Below, in pieces: positions 1-11,137 of a stretch of 64,000 nt of DNA; positions within the stretch are counted from its first letter, which is position 1; each line of letters begins with the position of its first letter. Source of the DNA: Heterotrichella gracilis (taxonomy: Eukaryota > Sar > Xanthophyceae > Tribonematales > Xanthonemataceae); the NCBI GenBank assembly GCA_032358255.1, contig JAULBX010026941.1, positions 62,001-126,000 on the forward strand, written 5' to 3'. The notes beneath the pieces were generated by a model. The model was given only the letters and a program-made list of their open reading frames with translations. It was not told the origin of the DNA and ran no database searches. Both the position numbers and the translations under genes were made by a program.

Positions 1-746
1 GTACCTGTGAGCTGGGGAAAGGTACCGTGTGGGGAGTAACCTTCACATGTTTTCAAATTGACAGGAATATGCAGGCTTTGTTTGCGGCCACCGTTGCCAA
101 TTTCAGCCTGTCGCCTTGCAGTCCGCTGCGATTCTGGCATTTGTGTTGTGTATTTGTTGAGAGCGTTTGGCACCGCGCGGTGCATGGCTGTACGCATTAC
201 CGCATATGGAATTTTCAGGACAGATAATTTGAATTCAGCTGAGCTAGAACCAGTATGTGCTACATGACTCATAGTCGCTTATCATGCTACAGTGTTAAGG
301 GTTACAGTAACTTGCTCCACACATGTTACTTTGGCGGCACCGAGAGTTGCTCAACTCTGGATTAAATCTCACTAGTTCACCAAGACCTTGGTGGGATCAA
401 TGTCTCCACAGAGTCTCCAAAAGCAGTATTACTGAATCTGTGCGATAATGAAAAAAGGCGTGTTTGGGTTGTCACCAAAACTGGTTGTGCATTTTTGACA
501 TTAAAATTCGTTATCAATAAAATTGGCCATGCAGGCGGTAAGCAATTTCCAGACAGTGTTCTAAACTGTGTGAATAACGGACCGACAGGAGCATTACTGG
601 AAAAAAGACTCGATATTATAATAGCGTTTTGGCAAATCATGCTCTGAAAATATCATGTTCCTACAACTACCGTAGGTAACCAAGAACCGATCTTTGATGA
701 TCGACACAAGGCCTGCCACCCCATTCCCTGGTCACCCCCTTACATC
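1..746. other. No gene seen; left-edge flank
   Basis: I find no convincing coding exon here. Open frames are short, carry no recognisable motif and lack the GC-rich codon pattern of the neighbouring genes. The stretch is the downstream flank of the truncated F-box/LRR copy that ends at 747. Confidence 0.5.
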
Positions 747-1250
747 TCAGTCCTCCTCGGCAGCTGCAACAGCGTGCAGCAAGGCATAGCACTGCTCCCA
801 CTCCGCCCTCGCTCCCTGCACTAGGAGCGCACCTGCCGGAGCCCCCCCGGGCAGGCGCTGCAATGTGCGCACCACCAGACTGGCATCCTCATCCATGCCT
901 ATGCTGTACTCGCCGTAGCGCCCCTTGATCACCACCTCCGCACTGCGGCGCATCGGCATGCGCAGGTTGGGGTTGATGGGCAGCTCCAGCTGCACTTGGG
1001 ACGTCTTGAGCAGTGTGAGGCTGGGCATGACTGGCAGCACCAGCGGCTCTGACAAGCCGTGCACAACTAGCTCGCGCAGGTTGGTGAGGCTGGCCAGGGC
1101 GGGGGTCAAGCCCTGTACTGTTGTGCCAGTATGGCTGAGGTGCAGTGAGGTCAAGTGGACGAGGGCTGGGAGAAGTGCAGTGGCATCGACGTTCGCCAAA
1201 AGGGAACATAGCCTCAGCTCCTGTAGGGATGTGGGGAGGCATCCAGGCAT
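747..1250 (-). pseudogene. 5'-truncated copy of an F-box/LRR gene
   Basis: A 167-codon open frame matches only the C-terminal third of the fuller gene at 40829-42180. Shared blocks are PTSL, FDATA/VDATA, LTPALASLTNLREL, PLVLPVMPSLTLL, VNPNL/INPNL, IKGRYG.YSIG and the end block EWEQC.A.LH. The similarity begins abruptly near PGC.PTSL, and neither an F-box nor the first LRRs lie upstream, so this is a fragment. It is intronless, as the fuller copy seems to be. It sits in tandem with a second damaged copy at 1670-2432 on the same strand. It could still be expressed as a short LRR protein, but loss of the F-box makes a pseudogene or gene relic more likely. Confidence 0.7.
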
Positions 1251-1669
1251 TAATTATAATATTTGATTGTCACACGTCAGCACACGTGGCGCCAAACCTT
1301 GAAAAATACGTGAGATACAGCGTGTGAGCTGGCTGCAATCCTCTTACACATGGCCCGCAGTCGAGGAAGTCGTTGCATATGAAAGAGAGGAGAATATACT
1401 ACCTTGTGTCCAATGCCATTGCGCCAACATGGCAACCCAAACCCCAAGTGGCGACCCTAAAACGCACGGTCCAACACCCTCGCAGGCTAACCTGACTGCC
1501 TTGATAACTCGATGCAATCTGCCTGTCACACATAGCCCGCCTATACAGACACACGGTGGCCGCAACGCGATACAAATCCTGCAAAAACTAGTTACAGCAC
1601 GCTGCCAGAGTGTGCATGAACATATACTGTATATAATGTAACATAAGGAATATGTATTTTCTGGAAATG
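1251..1669. other. Spacer between two tandem F-box/LRR relics
   Basis: No exon or motif is supported here. The spacer lies upstream of the 5' break of the first relic and downstream of the C-terminus of the second. Confidence 0.5.
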
Positions 1670-2432
1670 CTAGTGCCCGGCAGCTGCCACCTTATGCAGC
1701 CATGCGCTGCACTGCGCCCACTCCTCCGCCCCCGCTTGCACCGGATAGGCACGCGCCGGCACCTCCTGGTGCAGACACTGTTTCGCCTGCACCACCAAGA
1801 CACCTTCACCCATGCCCATGCTGTGTGTCCCATAGCGCCCCTCAACTACCACAGCATTGGTATCCGAATACCAGGCGTGCCACTGCGGCATCCGGAGGTT
1901 GGGGTTGATTGGCACTCGCAACTGCACTTGGGAACTTGAGAGCAGTGCGAGGCTGGGCATGACTGGTAGCACCAGCGGCTCTGACAGCCTGTATGCCTGC
2001 AGCTCCAGAAGTTTGGTGAGGCTGGCCAGGGCTGAGGTCAAATGCTGCATCCGGACATGCACCAGTTCCAGGGAAGTGAGGTGGACAAGGTCTGGGAGAA
2101 CAGCAGTGGCGTCGACATTCGTGGAGGTTGACCGACAGTGCTCACATACACTGCCCCCAGGATGCGCTGCAGCAGGTGGACGGGGAGGGAGTGTATAGGG
2201 CACCCCTCGTACAGTACGAGTCGTACTGCTGGTCCAGCACAGGCAGGTTGCTGCAGCGGTTGGTGGTCGTGACAGCTGCTGACTGGTCCATGGTGGTGTG
2301 GTGGTGTAGTGGGTCTACCTGCACACTTGTTGGTGTGGTGGTGTAGTGGGTGCGACCTGCAGTTGGTGAGTCAGCATGCTCAAGTAGCTCTGTGCAAGAT
2401 CTTTTCTTCCTTCCACTCAGCGATGGGCACAA
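1670..2432 (-). pseudogene. F-box/LRR copy with internal deletion
   Basis: Reading on the minus strand, the start MDQSAAVTTTN near 2290 matches MGQSAAVKTTRN of the copy at 40829. It is followed by an F-box beginning IHSLP.HLLQRILGAV near 2160, in a different frame. The sequence then jumps directly to the late LRR block NVDATAVLPDLVHLTSL and continues to the usual C-terminus (GRYGTHSMG, EWAQCSAWLH). Roughly the second half of the F-box and the first half of the LRR region are absent, and the parts are not in one frame. The upstream homology to the 40.8 kb copy includes the bases just before the start codon, so the duplication took in 5' flank. I read it as a degenerate paralogue. Confidence 0.7.
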
Positions 2433-2460
2433 CCGCGCTGGGTGCTGCCCATGACCACTA

Positions 2461-2530
2461 TTTCAGAACAAGTTGGTAGCAACTTGGTAGTTCACAAGTT
2501 GGTAGTTCACAAGTTGGTAGTTCACACTGC
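2461..2530. repeat. Short tandem repeat, about 18-bp unit
   Basis: The phrase ACAAGTTGGTAGTTCAC recurs in tandem about three times, with a variant first unit. It lies upstream of the damaged F-box/LRR copy. Confidence 0.7.
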
Positions 2531-4142
2531 GTTGCTGGTGGTGGATGCAATGTGACACTTGACGACCGATAGGTGGGGTACTGTAGGTCCCAAGCCAAAT
2601 GGGTGCAAGCACAGACTGGAAGGTGTCAAGTGCCACTGGTATCAAACCGACAGTACCTCGCGATATCCCCATATGCATGCATGCATCTGCCACCACCTGA
2701 TCCTCTGGTGACTAAATTACAGTTGCCTCACCGTCTGCAGCTCTCAACACTTTCAGCGTTAGCACCGCAGTGTGAGGCGTCTGTGTATTACATGAGCAAC
2801 GCTCGCTGTGATCCACGGAGCATCGGGCTACTTCAACCAGTAGTCTTTTGCGTTGGGTTTATTGTTTTGAAAAGAAAGAAAACATTTCCCTCTTCAAAAG
2901 GCTTTTTCCAACCAGGAGGTCCTCCTTTGCAGGGATGTGGTATGCTGCCGTGTGGGGGGCCGCCACCTTGTTATTCTTTCGTTCTGCATGGCGCCCGCTT
3001 GCGTGCAATGTCAGTGACTGGGGTTTTTAAGTGTGGAGTAGCGCGCTGACCATGGCAAGTGCACTCCAGTACTTACCCTGGGCCAGTCTGGCAGCAGCAT
3101 CTCCCTGCTGGCCAATGGGGTGCCCTAGTGCACGCTTGAGGTGACAATTATTTTATTGTAGTTCCCACCAGGGTTCCCACCTAAGGTTTAAACTTCCTGC
3201 TTACAACGGGCCCGGACACCAATGGTATGGCATATGGGCGCCAAAGGGTTGAATGTTCTTGACTTTGTTACTCAGCTTTTAAACTTGAAGTGAATCGAAG
3301 TAGTAAAAACATAAACATGCATAATGTGCTGCATTATTGTGCTGCTGGCAGCGGTTCCACCAAGGTATGGTTTCATAACGTCATGTTGTGCATTAATTCA
3401 ACCTCGATGAACCCTTTGCAGCATGCTAGGCACCAATGCCCATGACCTCATGAAGAATTCGAAGTTGAAAAGGAGTCCAAAACAAAACAAACATTCTGAT
3501 GCATCATACTTGGGACAGGAAACGCACAGGAAACTACAAATATGGATATCCACCATTATTTATACCCCTACCCCCTACAGACATGAAATATAACCTTTTG
3601 AAGTCCACGGGTGTCTGGCACATCAACCATACCCTACAGCCACAAAAAAGCCTATGCACCCAAGACCTGCATGCACCCCAGATCTGATCCAGCCACCTCC
3701 CCTGTGGCCCCCGAAAACTACACCCCCTGAAAAACCCAGTAGCATTACACTGCAACCCAAAACCCTACAAAACACCGTGTGTGTCGCACGCAATGTATAT
3801 GGGCGACATCAAAACAAGCGAAAGCCTAGACCTACACGGCAGCAGAGATTCTCTGCCCCACTACATCGCTAATAGCTGTATAGTGCAGGGACAAACCCCT
3901 GAAAGAGAAAATGCTCCTGATTTTAAGCACGCGGCTGCTGGCCACGCACTGCCGCACAAAACCCTAGGGCATGCATTGCACAGGGACCAGCCAGTTACTG
4001 CCCGGTCGTGCTGTTGAGAGAGTTTAGGGTTTTGCGTGGCTCGCAGCCATCCTGGAATGCCCTCGCCCCCCATACCAACCACAACCCCAAAAATGTGGCA
4101 CAGCACCAGCACAGGCATCAGACTGAGGTGCAACAATACTCC
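2531..4142. other. Intergenic, no supported gene
   Basis: Several open frames of 60-158 codons exist, but none has a recognisable domain, a paired splice structure or neighbour-like codon use. The right part is probably the 3' flank of the kinase gene that stops at 4143. Confidence 0.45.
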
Positions 4143-7100
4143 TCACACCGACGGCGCGGCCGGGATGGTGCGGACCGTGGGCTTAGGGTCTTTGGGCAGG
4201 CTCTGTAGGGTTTCTATGGCCTGGGCCGCTGTGGGGCGCTCATGCGGATCCTTGGCCAGGCACCGCTGCACCAGCAGGTCGACGATCTGGGGGCACTCCT
4301 CGGGAACCCTGCGCAAGGGTGTTGGAAGGGGGCGGGTCAGCGTTTAGGGTCTAGGATTTAGGGTGGGTTGAGAAGGGTTGAGGATTGGCACAGACAGCAG
4401 CGCTGCTACAACACTACAGGCAGCCCCCCCATATTGATACAAGAATACATAGTTGCGGTCATGGTGTGGGTCCTAGCCAGGCACCGCTGCACCCAAAGTT
4501 GATGATCTGGGGGCACTCCACCCTAACGGAGGGTTTTGAAAAGGTGCAGGTCAGCGGGTGCCAACAGTGGGCCGCTCACCACCCCACTGTGTCGCGTTTA
4601 AATTTCTGCCAATTTTTCTGTGTGCCCTGCTAACGCCAGCATTCAAGCACTACACATAAGCAGCACCGGTGCGCACCCGAGCTCCCGCAGTGAGCCGCGC
4701 ATGGGCCTCTGCCCCGTGATCATCTCCCACAACAGCACCCCGCAGGAGGACATGTCAACCTTGTCTAAACACTACTATATATACTTCCCTTGCTGCTTCT
4801 GGGGTGCTTGCAACGAGCCAACAGTCAAGTCCTACCCCCTTACAAGAACCAATCAGAGCGCGATTTGGTACCATTTACCCACCTGAGGTCCCTCAGCGAG
4901 CCGCGCATGGGCCTCTGGCCCGTGATCATCTCCCACAGCAGCACCCCGTATGAGTACATGTCCACCTTGTCGTCGCACTTGCGCTCGTCAAACAGCTCGG
5001 GGGCCATGTAGCTCAGGGTGCCAAACAGGCCGGTGGTGATGGTGTTGATGGTCACCTGGGGGGGAGGGGTGTAAGGAGGGGTGGTGAGGGGAAAGGGTGG
5101 TGAGGGGAATCTGGAGGTGTCCAACAGAGGGGTGTGTGTGGTGCTTTCAGTGAGGCAAATTGGTCCTGCCAATCCAACACAGCTGCCGATCAAACTCTTG
5201 GGGACCACGATCCTCATCAAATGCAACACATACACCATAAACAACTACAACTGCCACCCAACCCCCACCCAACCACCTTGCCATCACACGACCACCCCAT
5301 ACCCCTCTCAACCACGCTCACCAGACCCCCCCCACCCATCAAACCCTCGAACACAACTCAACCAGGTCCCCACACATCTCCAACCTTTGCTGGACCCCAA
5401 ATGGCAGGCAGTTTGAACGACAGCAATTTAACCCTACCTAACCCTCTCAAAACCCTACCAAATCCCACCCACCTTGGCCAGGCCCACATCCCCGATCTTG
5501 GCTGCGCCCTGGGTTGTGAGCAGCACATTGGAGGGCTTGAGGTCAAAGTGGATGACTGAGCGCGAGTGCAGGAAGTGCAGGCCCATGGCCACGTCGCTGG
5601 CGATGCGCCGGCCCCTGCAGGGAAATAGGGTCAGCGTTAGGGTGAGCTAGGGTCAGGGATAGGGTCAGGGGTGCAGGAAGTGCAGGCCCATGGCCACCTC
5701 GCTGGCGATGCGCCGGCCCCTGCAGAGGGAAAGGGTGGGGTCAAGGGGTGCGTGGGGAAGGGTGCACAGGCGCAAGGGCGTGTTGTTGGCGATGCGCTTC
5801 CTGCTTCAAAAAGGCAAGGAAGGAGGCGGTGGTAAAGGGGATGGAGGTGCATCACAGAGACCAGTGTGATGTGGCCGCAGGTGCAAGGTTCCGGCATAGG
5901 GTTCACGTGAAGGGTTTCAACTGTAGGGTTTTCAGCACCCGGTACGTACCGCGTGTGCCAGTAGATGACCCCCTTCTCGATCCCGCGCCGCAGGTCCCCA
6001 CCCGCTCATAAACTCAGTGACCAGCATGATGAGATCGGTGGGGCAGGGTTTTCGGCATAGGGTTTACATGTAGGGTTTTCAGCACCCAGCACGTACCGCG
6101 TGTGCCAGTTGATGACCCCTTTCTCAATCCCGCGCCGCAGGTCGCCCCCACTCATAAACTCAGTGACCAGCATGATGTGGTCGGTGGGGGTAGTGCCCAC
6201 ACCCATGAACTGGACCACGTAGGGGCTCTGTAGGGTTTTCAGCAGCGCCACCTCCTTCAGGAACGCCTCCTGGGCCGTCCGGTCGGTTCGGTCCATGATC
6301 TTGACAGCCACCGGCAGCTTTTCGTGCAGCATGGCTTTGAACACCTGTGGGTGGGTGGGGTGTGGGTGGGTGGTGGTGGTGGGGCGGTGGGTGGGGGAGA
6401 GACAGGTCTGAAAGAGGCTAGCATGCCAACCTCATCCAGGCCTGAACGCCAGTCATGGTACGCTCTCCCACCGGCCTGGCCCACATGCAGTCCCTCAATC
6501 GCGCAGCTTCATGAGAAGACAATCAGACCAACCTGTGCACCTCCTCTGCGACACCACAACCACAGCCAAAGACTCCCCATCCCCACGCCCCGCCCACCCA
6601 CCTTGCCATACCCCCCCGTGCCCAGCAGCAGCTGCCTGCCCTGGTCATCGCACATCAGCTGCACATCGCTGGACTTGACCAGCCCGCTCTGCGTACCCCC
6701 CTCCATCTCCCGCAGCACTGCACCCAGCTCCGTTTCGTCCTCAATGCCCACTTTCCCGCTGGATTGCCGCGAGGAAGCTCCGTCCCAGACCTGCAATGCG
6801 AGGGGAAGTGATACAGCCATGGTGCCAAAAAGAATATATGCTGTTTCTTTTCCGCTGTGCTATTTTACATTTGACAGAACAACCCTGTACCTATCCCGTC
6901 CCAAACCGCAATGGGAGGGGAAGTAGTGGGCAAGCGATTCGATCGTGTCCCCCTCTTTGCTAACATTGCTTCCTGAACAATGCGCCTGTTCTGTTGAAAC
7001 CCAAGTCGAGTTTGCTTGATGACAAGTTGACGGCAAAAAGTTGACGACGTATTCGAACTCATCTCCAAACTTTCATTACACAAAATATCATGCAATGACG

Positions 7101-10100
7101 ACATTTAAATGAATAGTAGGATATGTTAACTATCCAACTTTTACTCGGTGATTTCCTACCTGCAGCCCCTCTCCTGCTTCGTCCCACTTGTTAGGTGGGG
7201 TGCCACCTTGGCCCATGTGCGTCTGCCTGCTCCGCTGCCGCCGAGTGTACAACAAGAACGACACCGCCGCCAGCACCACAGCCACACCCACAGCCGACGC
7301 CACTAGGACGATGATGAGGGTGGAGGTGGAGGTGGTGGTGGGGGTGGGGGGGGCGCCTGTGGGTTGGGGGGGAGTGGGGCAGGGGTTAGGGACAAGCGGG
7401 TGGAGGTGGAGAGGGTTGCAGGTCTCAACTGTGTGTGGGCTACCATCACTCTCGGCGCAAGCGCAGTGGCAAGTTGAGGCGCAGCAGGGAAGCACACACC
7501 ACAGCATGCATAATGCGCCGCAGGTTTGTGTTTGGCGCAATCTATACCAACTCCAGGACCAGCTTGCCAGCAGGGCGTGCACCCACCACAGCGGTGCAAG
7601 ACGCTGCGGGTTTCCCCTAGGGTATCCTCTAGGGTTTTGCCCAGGGGTTCCAAGGTTTCCTCCCACCTGTCGCCTACGTTTCACCCCCGATATTGAGCTT
7701 TAGAGTTTAGGGTTTCAGGGTGGCCCCTCACTTGTCGGCTGCGTGACGTTCCCCGCCTCCTGCGTGGCGTTGTACACCGCATCGTTGAGAGAACCCAGGA
7801 CCCGATAGGAGGCGGTGCGCGCGCCGCCGCCCGCCCCGGGGGCGTATATGCTGCACCCGCTTTCGCTGCATTGGGCGGGGTCAAATTGCAGCGTGGTGGC
7901 TGCCTTGGCAGTTGTGGTCGCATTGACCACGTCGTTTAAGGGGAGGGTGTAGAGCTTGAGTTGGGTGGCGGCTATGGATTGGTAGCAGGCGGGTGCTCCA
8001 CCGGGGATGTGCGTGCAGTTGCAGTGAAGGGTGAGGGAGGAGAGCGGTGGGGGGGTGGTGCCCTGCGGGGTGGTGGTGGTGGGGTGTGAGAGGCGCGGGA
8101 GGGGTGGGAGATGACAAAAAGAAGGGTGAAGAGACCCGCCGCGGTTTGAAAGAAACATGTGCAATATGGGGGCATAAGGTATGGAGAATGCTATGACTGG
8201 CCGGGGGCAAGACCCTAGGGTTCCTGTGCACATCCTTGACACCCCAGACATCACGAACCCTACAGAAACCCTACAGGAGGGGTAGGCCTGGGTGGAACCC
8301 TCACCTTTTATAAACCCTACACTACGGTCTCTACCCACACCTACACACCCCGACACTCACACCCTTGCGTACGTCCCCCATAGACACCCACATACAACCG
8401 CCCAATAGGGTCCCCATGCGCACCTGTCCGTCCAGGTCTACCACTATGGTGGGTGGTCCGTTCCAATCGTTTGCCGCAGATCTCCACACAGAGCATGGCT
8501 GGGTGGAGTCCTGGTAGCATGCTGTGAGCTCACACGACACAGTAGGGTTGTCTGCAAGAGGGGGAAAGGGGGGGAGGGGGGTGTCAGCACCAAGGGGAGG
8601 AAAAGCAAGGGAGGGGGAGCAAGGGGAAGAAAAGCTAGGGGGTGCCAGGATTAAAGGGGAGGGAAGCAAGAGGGGCGCGAGCCTAATGGGTGGGGAAAGC
8701 CAGGGGTGGAAACGCCAGGGGACGCGAGGACAAGGGGTGGGAAAGGGGCAACCAGCCCACACTCAAGCACACACACCCCACCCCACACCCCTGCTTACCT
8801 TCATAGTGCGTCCAGTTCGCCAGCCCCAGCAGCTCAAGCTCCCCATGCACCCCCCTATATTCAGGGGGGACTTGGAAGTTGCACCCCCCAACCCCCACGC
8901 AGGGCGCCAGGCCGTCCACCCCCACGTAGGAGTGGGGCACGGGGGTGTTGACGCTGTATGAGTGCACGCGCATGGCGGACATGCTGGTGGCGCACTGCTG
9001 GGGGGAGGCCTGGCAGGAGCAGTTGACGTGGATGCTGGCCATGCCTTCGGTCCAGTTCTGGAGGCGGGGGTGGAGGGGGTGAGTGGAGGGTGCTGGCCCA
9101 CCCTAGGGATTGAAGCGCTCGGATTTTGCAGACCCTAGCTGCTCGTTGTAAAGGGTCAAGCTCAAGGGTCCTTAGGGTGATTTCTGTTTGGGGCAAAGCC
9201 CTGCTCTCAGTACGGCACTCTTCAGGGTCTAGGGATTGGGGTTTAGGAACCCTCAGGGGTTCCCATGTTAATACACCATGCGCGTGCTCACTGCTTAGGG
9301 TTTAAGGTTTAGGGTTTAGGGTGCCGCACCGTGTAAGTGCTGTAGTCCAGCTTGCGGTACACAATGCGCGTGCTCACTGCTTAGGGTTAAGCTTTAGGAT
9401 TTAGGATATCGCACCGTGTTAATGCTGTAGACCAGCTTGCGGTACACCATGCGCGTGCTCACTGCTCAGGGTTTAAGCTTTAGGGTTTAGGGTGCCGCAC
9501 CGTATTAGTGCTGTAGTCCAGCTTGCGGTACACCATGCGCGAAATCACTGCTTAGGGTTTAAGCTTTAGGGTTTAGGGTGTAGGGTGTAGCTTACCGCAC
9601 CCTGTTGGTGCTGTAGTCCAGCTTGTGGTACACCATGCGCGAGGTCACTGCTTAGGGTGTAAGCTTTAGGGTTCAGGGTTCAGGGTACCGCACCCTGTTA
9701 GTGCTGTAGTCCAGCTTGCGGTACACCATGCGCGAGGTCACGTTCCACAGCACGGTCCAATTGGGCTGGATGGCGATACCTGCTGGGTCCTCAGCCCAAA
9801 TGTCGCACTGCACCTCGGTGCCTGGGCCAGGGGAGGCGGCAAAAAAACGTCAAAAAAATGGGCAGGGAAGTGTCCGGACAGGAACCATGGGGAGACTCTA
9901 AGAAGATCCTCTTTGGTGGCGCTGTAGCATGGGGAGGAAAGTTGCAAGGACAGCTTCAGACGGGAAAGAACTCCTACCTCAAACAACCCCCCCCCCTCAT
10001 GCGGACATGCACACGTTGGGCCCACCAGCCTCACCCCCCACCCCACTCACTGGCGTTGTATGGGCAGAAATCCCAGGTGTCCGTGTTCCCAAACTGGTCC

Positions 10101-11137
10101 TGCGGCTTCCCCTCGCACGTCGTCCTATTCACATAGCACCAGCGGTCATACCCCGATGACCGCACGCAGCCCCCGCTGGACTGCTGCGTGACGTTGTTGC
10201 CATCGTTGTATTGGAAGGAGGGCAGGCAGTCGCAGCCCACAACGGTGCGGTCCACGTGGGGGCCAATGGCTGCGGTGGGGGGTGGGGGTGCGGGTGGGTG
10301 TGGTGGGGGTGAGGGTGCGTGGGGTGGGGGTGCGGGTGGGTGGGGGGAGCAATGGGTGCGTTGGCGTTGGGTATGGGTGGGGGTGCGGTGGGTGGGTGGG
10401 TGGAAATGCGACGATGCATGCATGGCTGGGGACTGCCGCCGGCAAGGTGCAATGGGGGGTGCGCCATGTTGAGCCATTCGCTGAGGCGTGCGGGTGGGTG
10501 GGGATGGTGGGGGTGGATACAGGCATCATTGGCACGGGTCGGGGATAATGGAAGTGCATGCAGGGGTGCAGGGGTGGCACATGGTGATGCCCGGGCGCCA
10601 ATGGCATGGCGAGCGGGCGATGTGCATGGCATGCATGGCATGTGCCCTTGTGGCAGTGGCTGGTACCCATTCCCCAGCAGGAGTCCGCCCACCCCAAAAC
10701 CCTAAACCCTAAACAGTCATCGTGCACGTGGAGGGTGTGTGTAGTGACGGGCCACTTGCACGAGGAGACTGTAGGGTTTTAGGGATTTGTGAGGCGCGAG
10801 CAGTGGGCAAAAACCCAAGCTTGGCCTCAAGGCCGCTTTCAAGGTCTCCTGGGAATGCATGTGGCAGGGTTTAGGGTTTATGGTTCAGGGTTTCCTGGGC
10901 ACGCACGTGGTAGGCATAGGTCGAAGTCATATGGCGTCCCCAGGTTGGTTTCATAAGAATCCCCTGTGCAGCTGGTGGTGTCCACTGCGCAAAAGGGCCA
11001 AAATCGCTCCAGGGGGTCGTAGATGCACCCCCCTTTGTCCTGTATTTCGATCTGCCCCGGGTGTATTGTGGAGTTGTGGTAGGTTCTCAGGCAGGAACAG
11101 CCGCTGACTGTGGTGTTGGGTGTGGTGTCAAAGTCGT
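4143..11137 (-). CDS. Receptor-like TKL-type protein kinase with Cys-rich ectodomain
   Basis: Twelve exons can be joined in frame: 10907-11137, 10051-10269, 9689-9821, 8799-9057, 8424-8551, 7732-8062, 7162-7356, 6602-6790, 6097-6344, 5473-5614, 4883-5055 and 4143-4308 (about 800 codons). The ectodomain has two related six-cysteine modules (GC.C ... GGC ... C.V ... C ... C) in the first two exons, then further Cys-rich segments with many N-x-T/S sites. Exon 7162-7356 encodes one transmembrane helix followed by a basic TRRQRSR stretch. The kinase domain shows the glycine loop GTGGYGK, VAVK lysine, EVALL glutamate, HFDLKPSN catalytic loop, DVG in place of DFG, APE and a final R in HERPTA. It is probably a membrane receptor that phosphorylates Ser/Thr; its ligand is unknown. 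The signal peptide exon was not found, so the 5' end is open. At least six exon edges are duplicated in adjacent introns. Confidence 0.88.
4470..4560 (-). repeat. Duplicate of the last kinase exon's 5' edge
   Basis: This intron segment is a degenerate direct copy of 4240-4330, sharing CAGGCACCGCTGCACC, GATCTGGGGGCACTCC and the following GGTCAGCG. It covers the acceptor side of the terminal kinase exon. Confidence 0.75.
4655..4760 (-). repeat. Duplicate of kinase exon 4883-5055 3' edge
   Basis: It carries the GAGCCGCGCATGGGCCTCTG and CCGTGATCATCTCCCACA blocks found at 4895-4945, so it copies the segment encoding LLWEMITGQRPMRGSLR up to the donor. The copy is diverged and lies downstream in the intron. 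Confidence 0.85.
5656..5723 (-). repeat. Duplicate of a kinase acceptor and exon start
   Basis: A near-identical direct copy of 5556-5620 covers the acceptor and the first ~50 bases of the exon encoding GRRIASDVAMGLHFLH. The two copies are separated by ACCCTAxC-type motifs. A more decayed third copy may lie near 5770-5800. Confidence 0.85.
5935..6035 (-). repeat. Duplicate of kinase exon 6097-6344 3' edge with donor
   Basis: It repeats the end of the exon encoding MSGGDLRRGIEKGVINWHTR plus its GTACGT donor. The copies are about 150 bases apart and highly similar. Confidence 0.85.
9270..9742 (-). repeat. Five-copy exon-end array with telomere-like spacers
   Basis: The last ~45 bases of exon 9689-9821 (encoding VTSRMVYRKLDYSTNRVR, with N-x-T) recur at about 9604-9650, 9505-9548, 9424-9465 and 9340-9374, with a fifth partial copy near 9270-9300. 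Unit length is 82-98 bases, and each spacer contains TTTAGGG-type motifs and AAGCTTTAG. Only the copy nearest the exon keeps a good donor (GTAAGC at 9590-9595); the others have lost the GT. Confidence 0.92.
10273..10400 (+). repeat. G-rich simple sequence in a kinase intron
   Basis: A dense run of GGGTGG/GGGGGTG motifs on the plus strand (C-rich on the gene's sense strand) lies just upstream of the acceptor at 10270. It has the G-run spacing needed for a G-quadruplex on the template strand. Confidence 0.7.

Noticed and set aside
9290-9330. TTTAGGG units as a chromosome end
   Set aside because: The units are short, degenerate and scattered through introns of many genes on both strands, with genes on either side.
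9270-9742. CRISPR-like array from regular spacing
   Set aside because: The repeated unit is coding exon sequence with its donor and the spacers are telomere-type motifs, in a eukaryotic intron.
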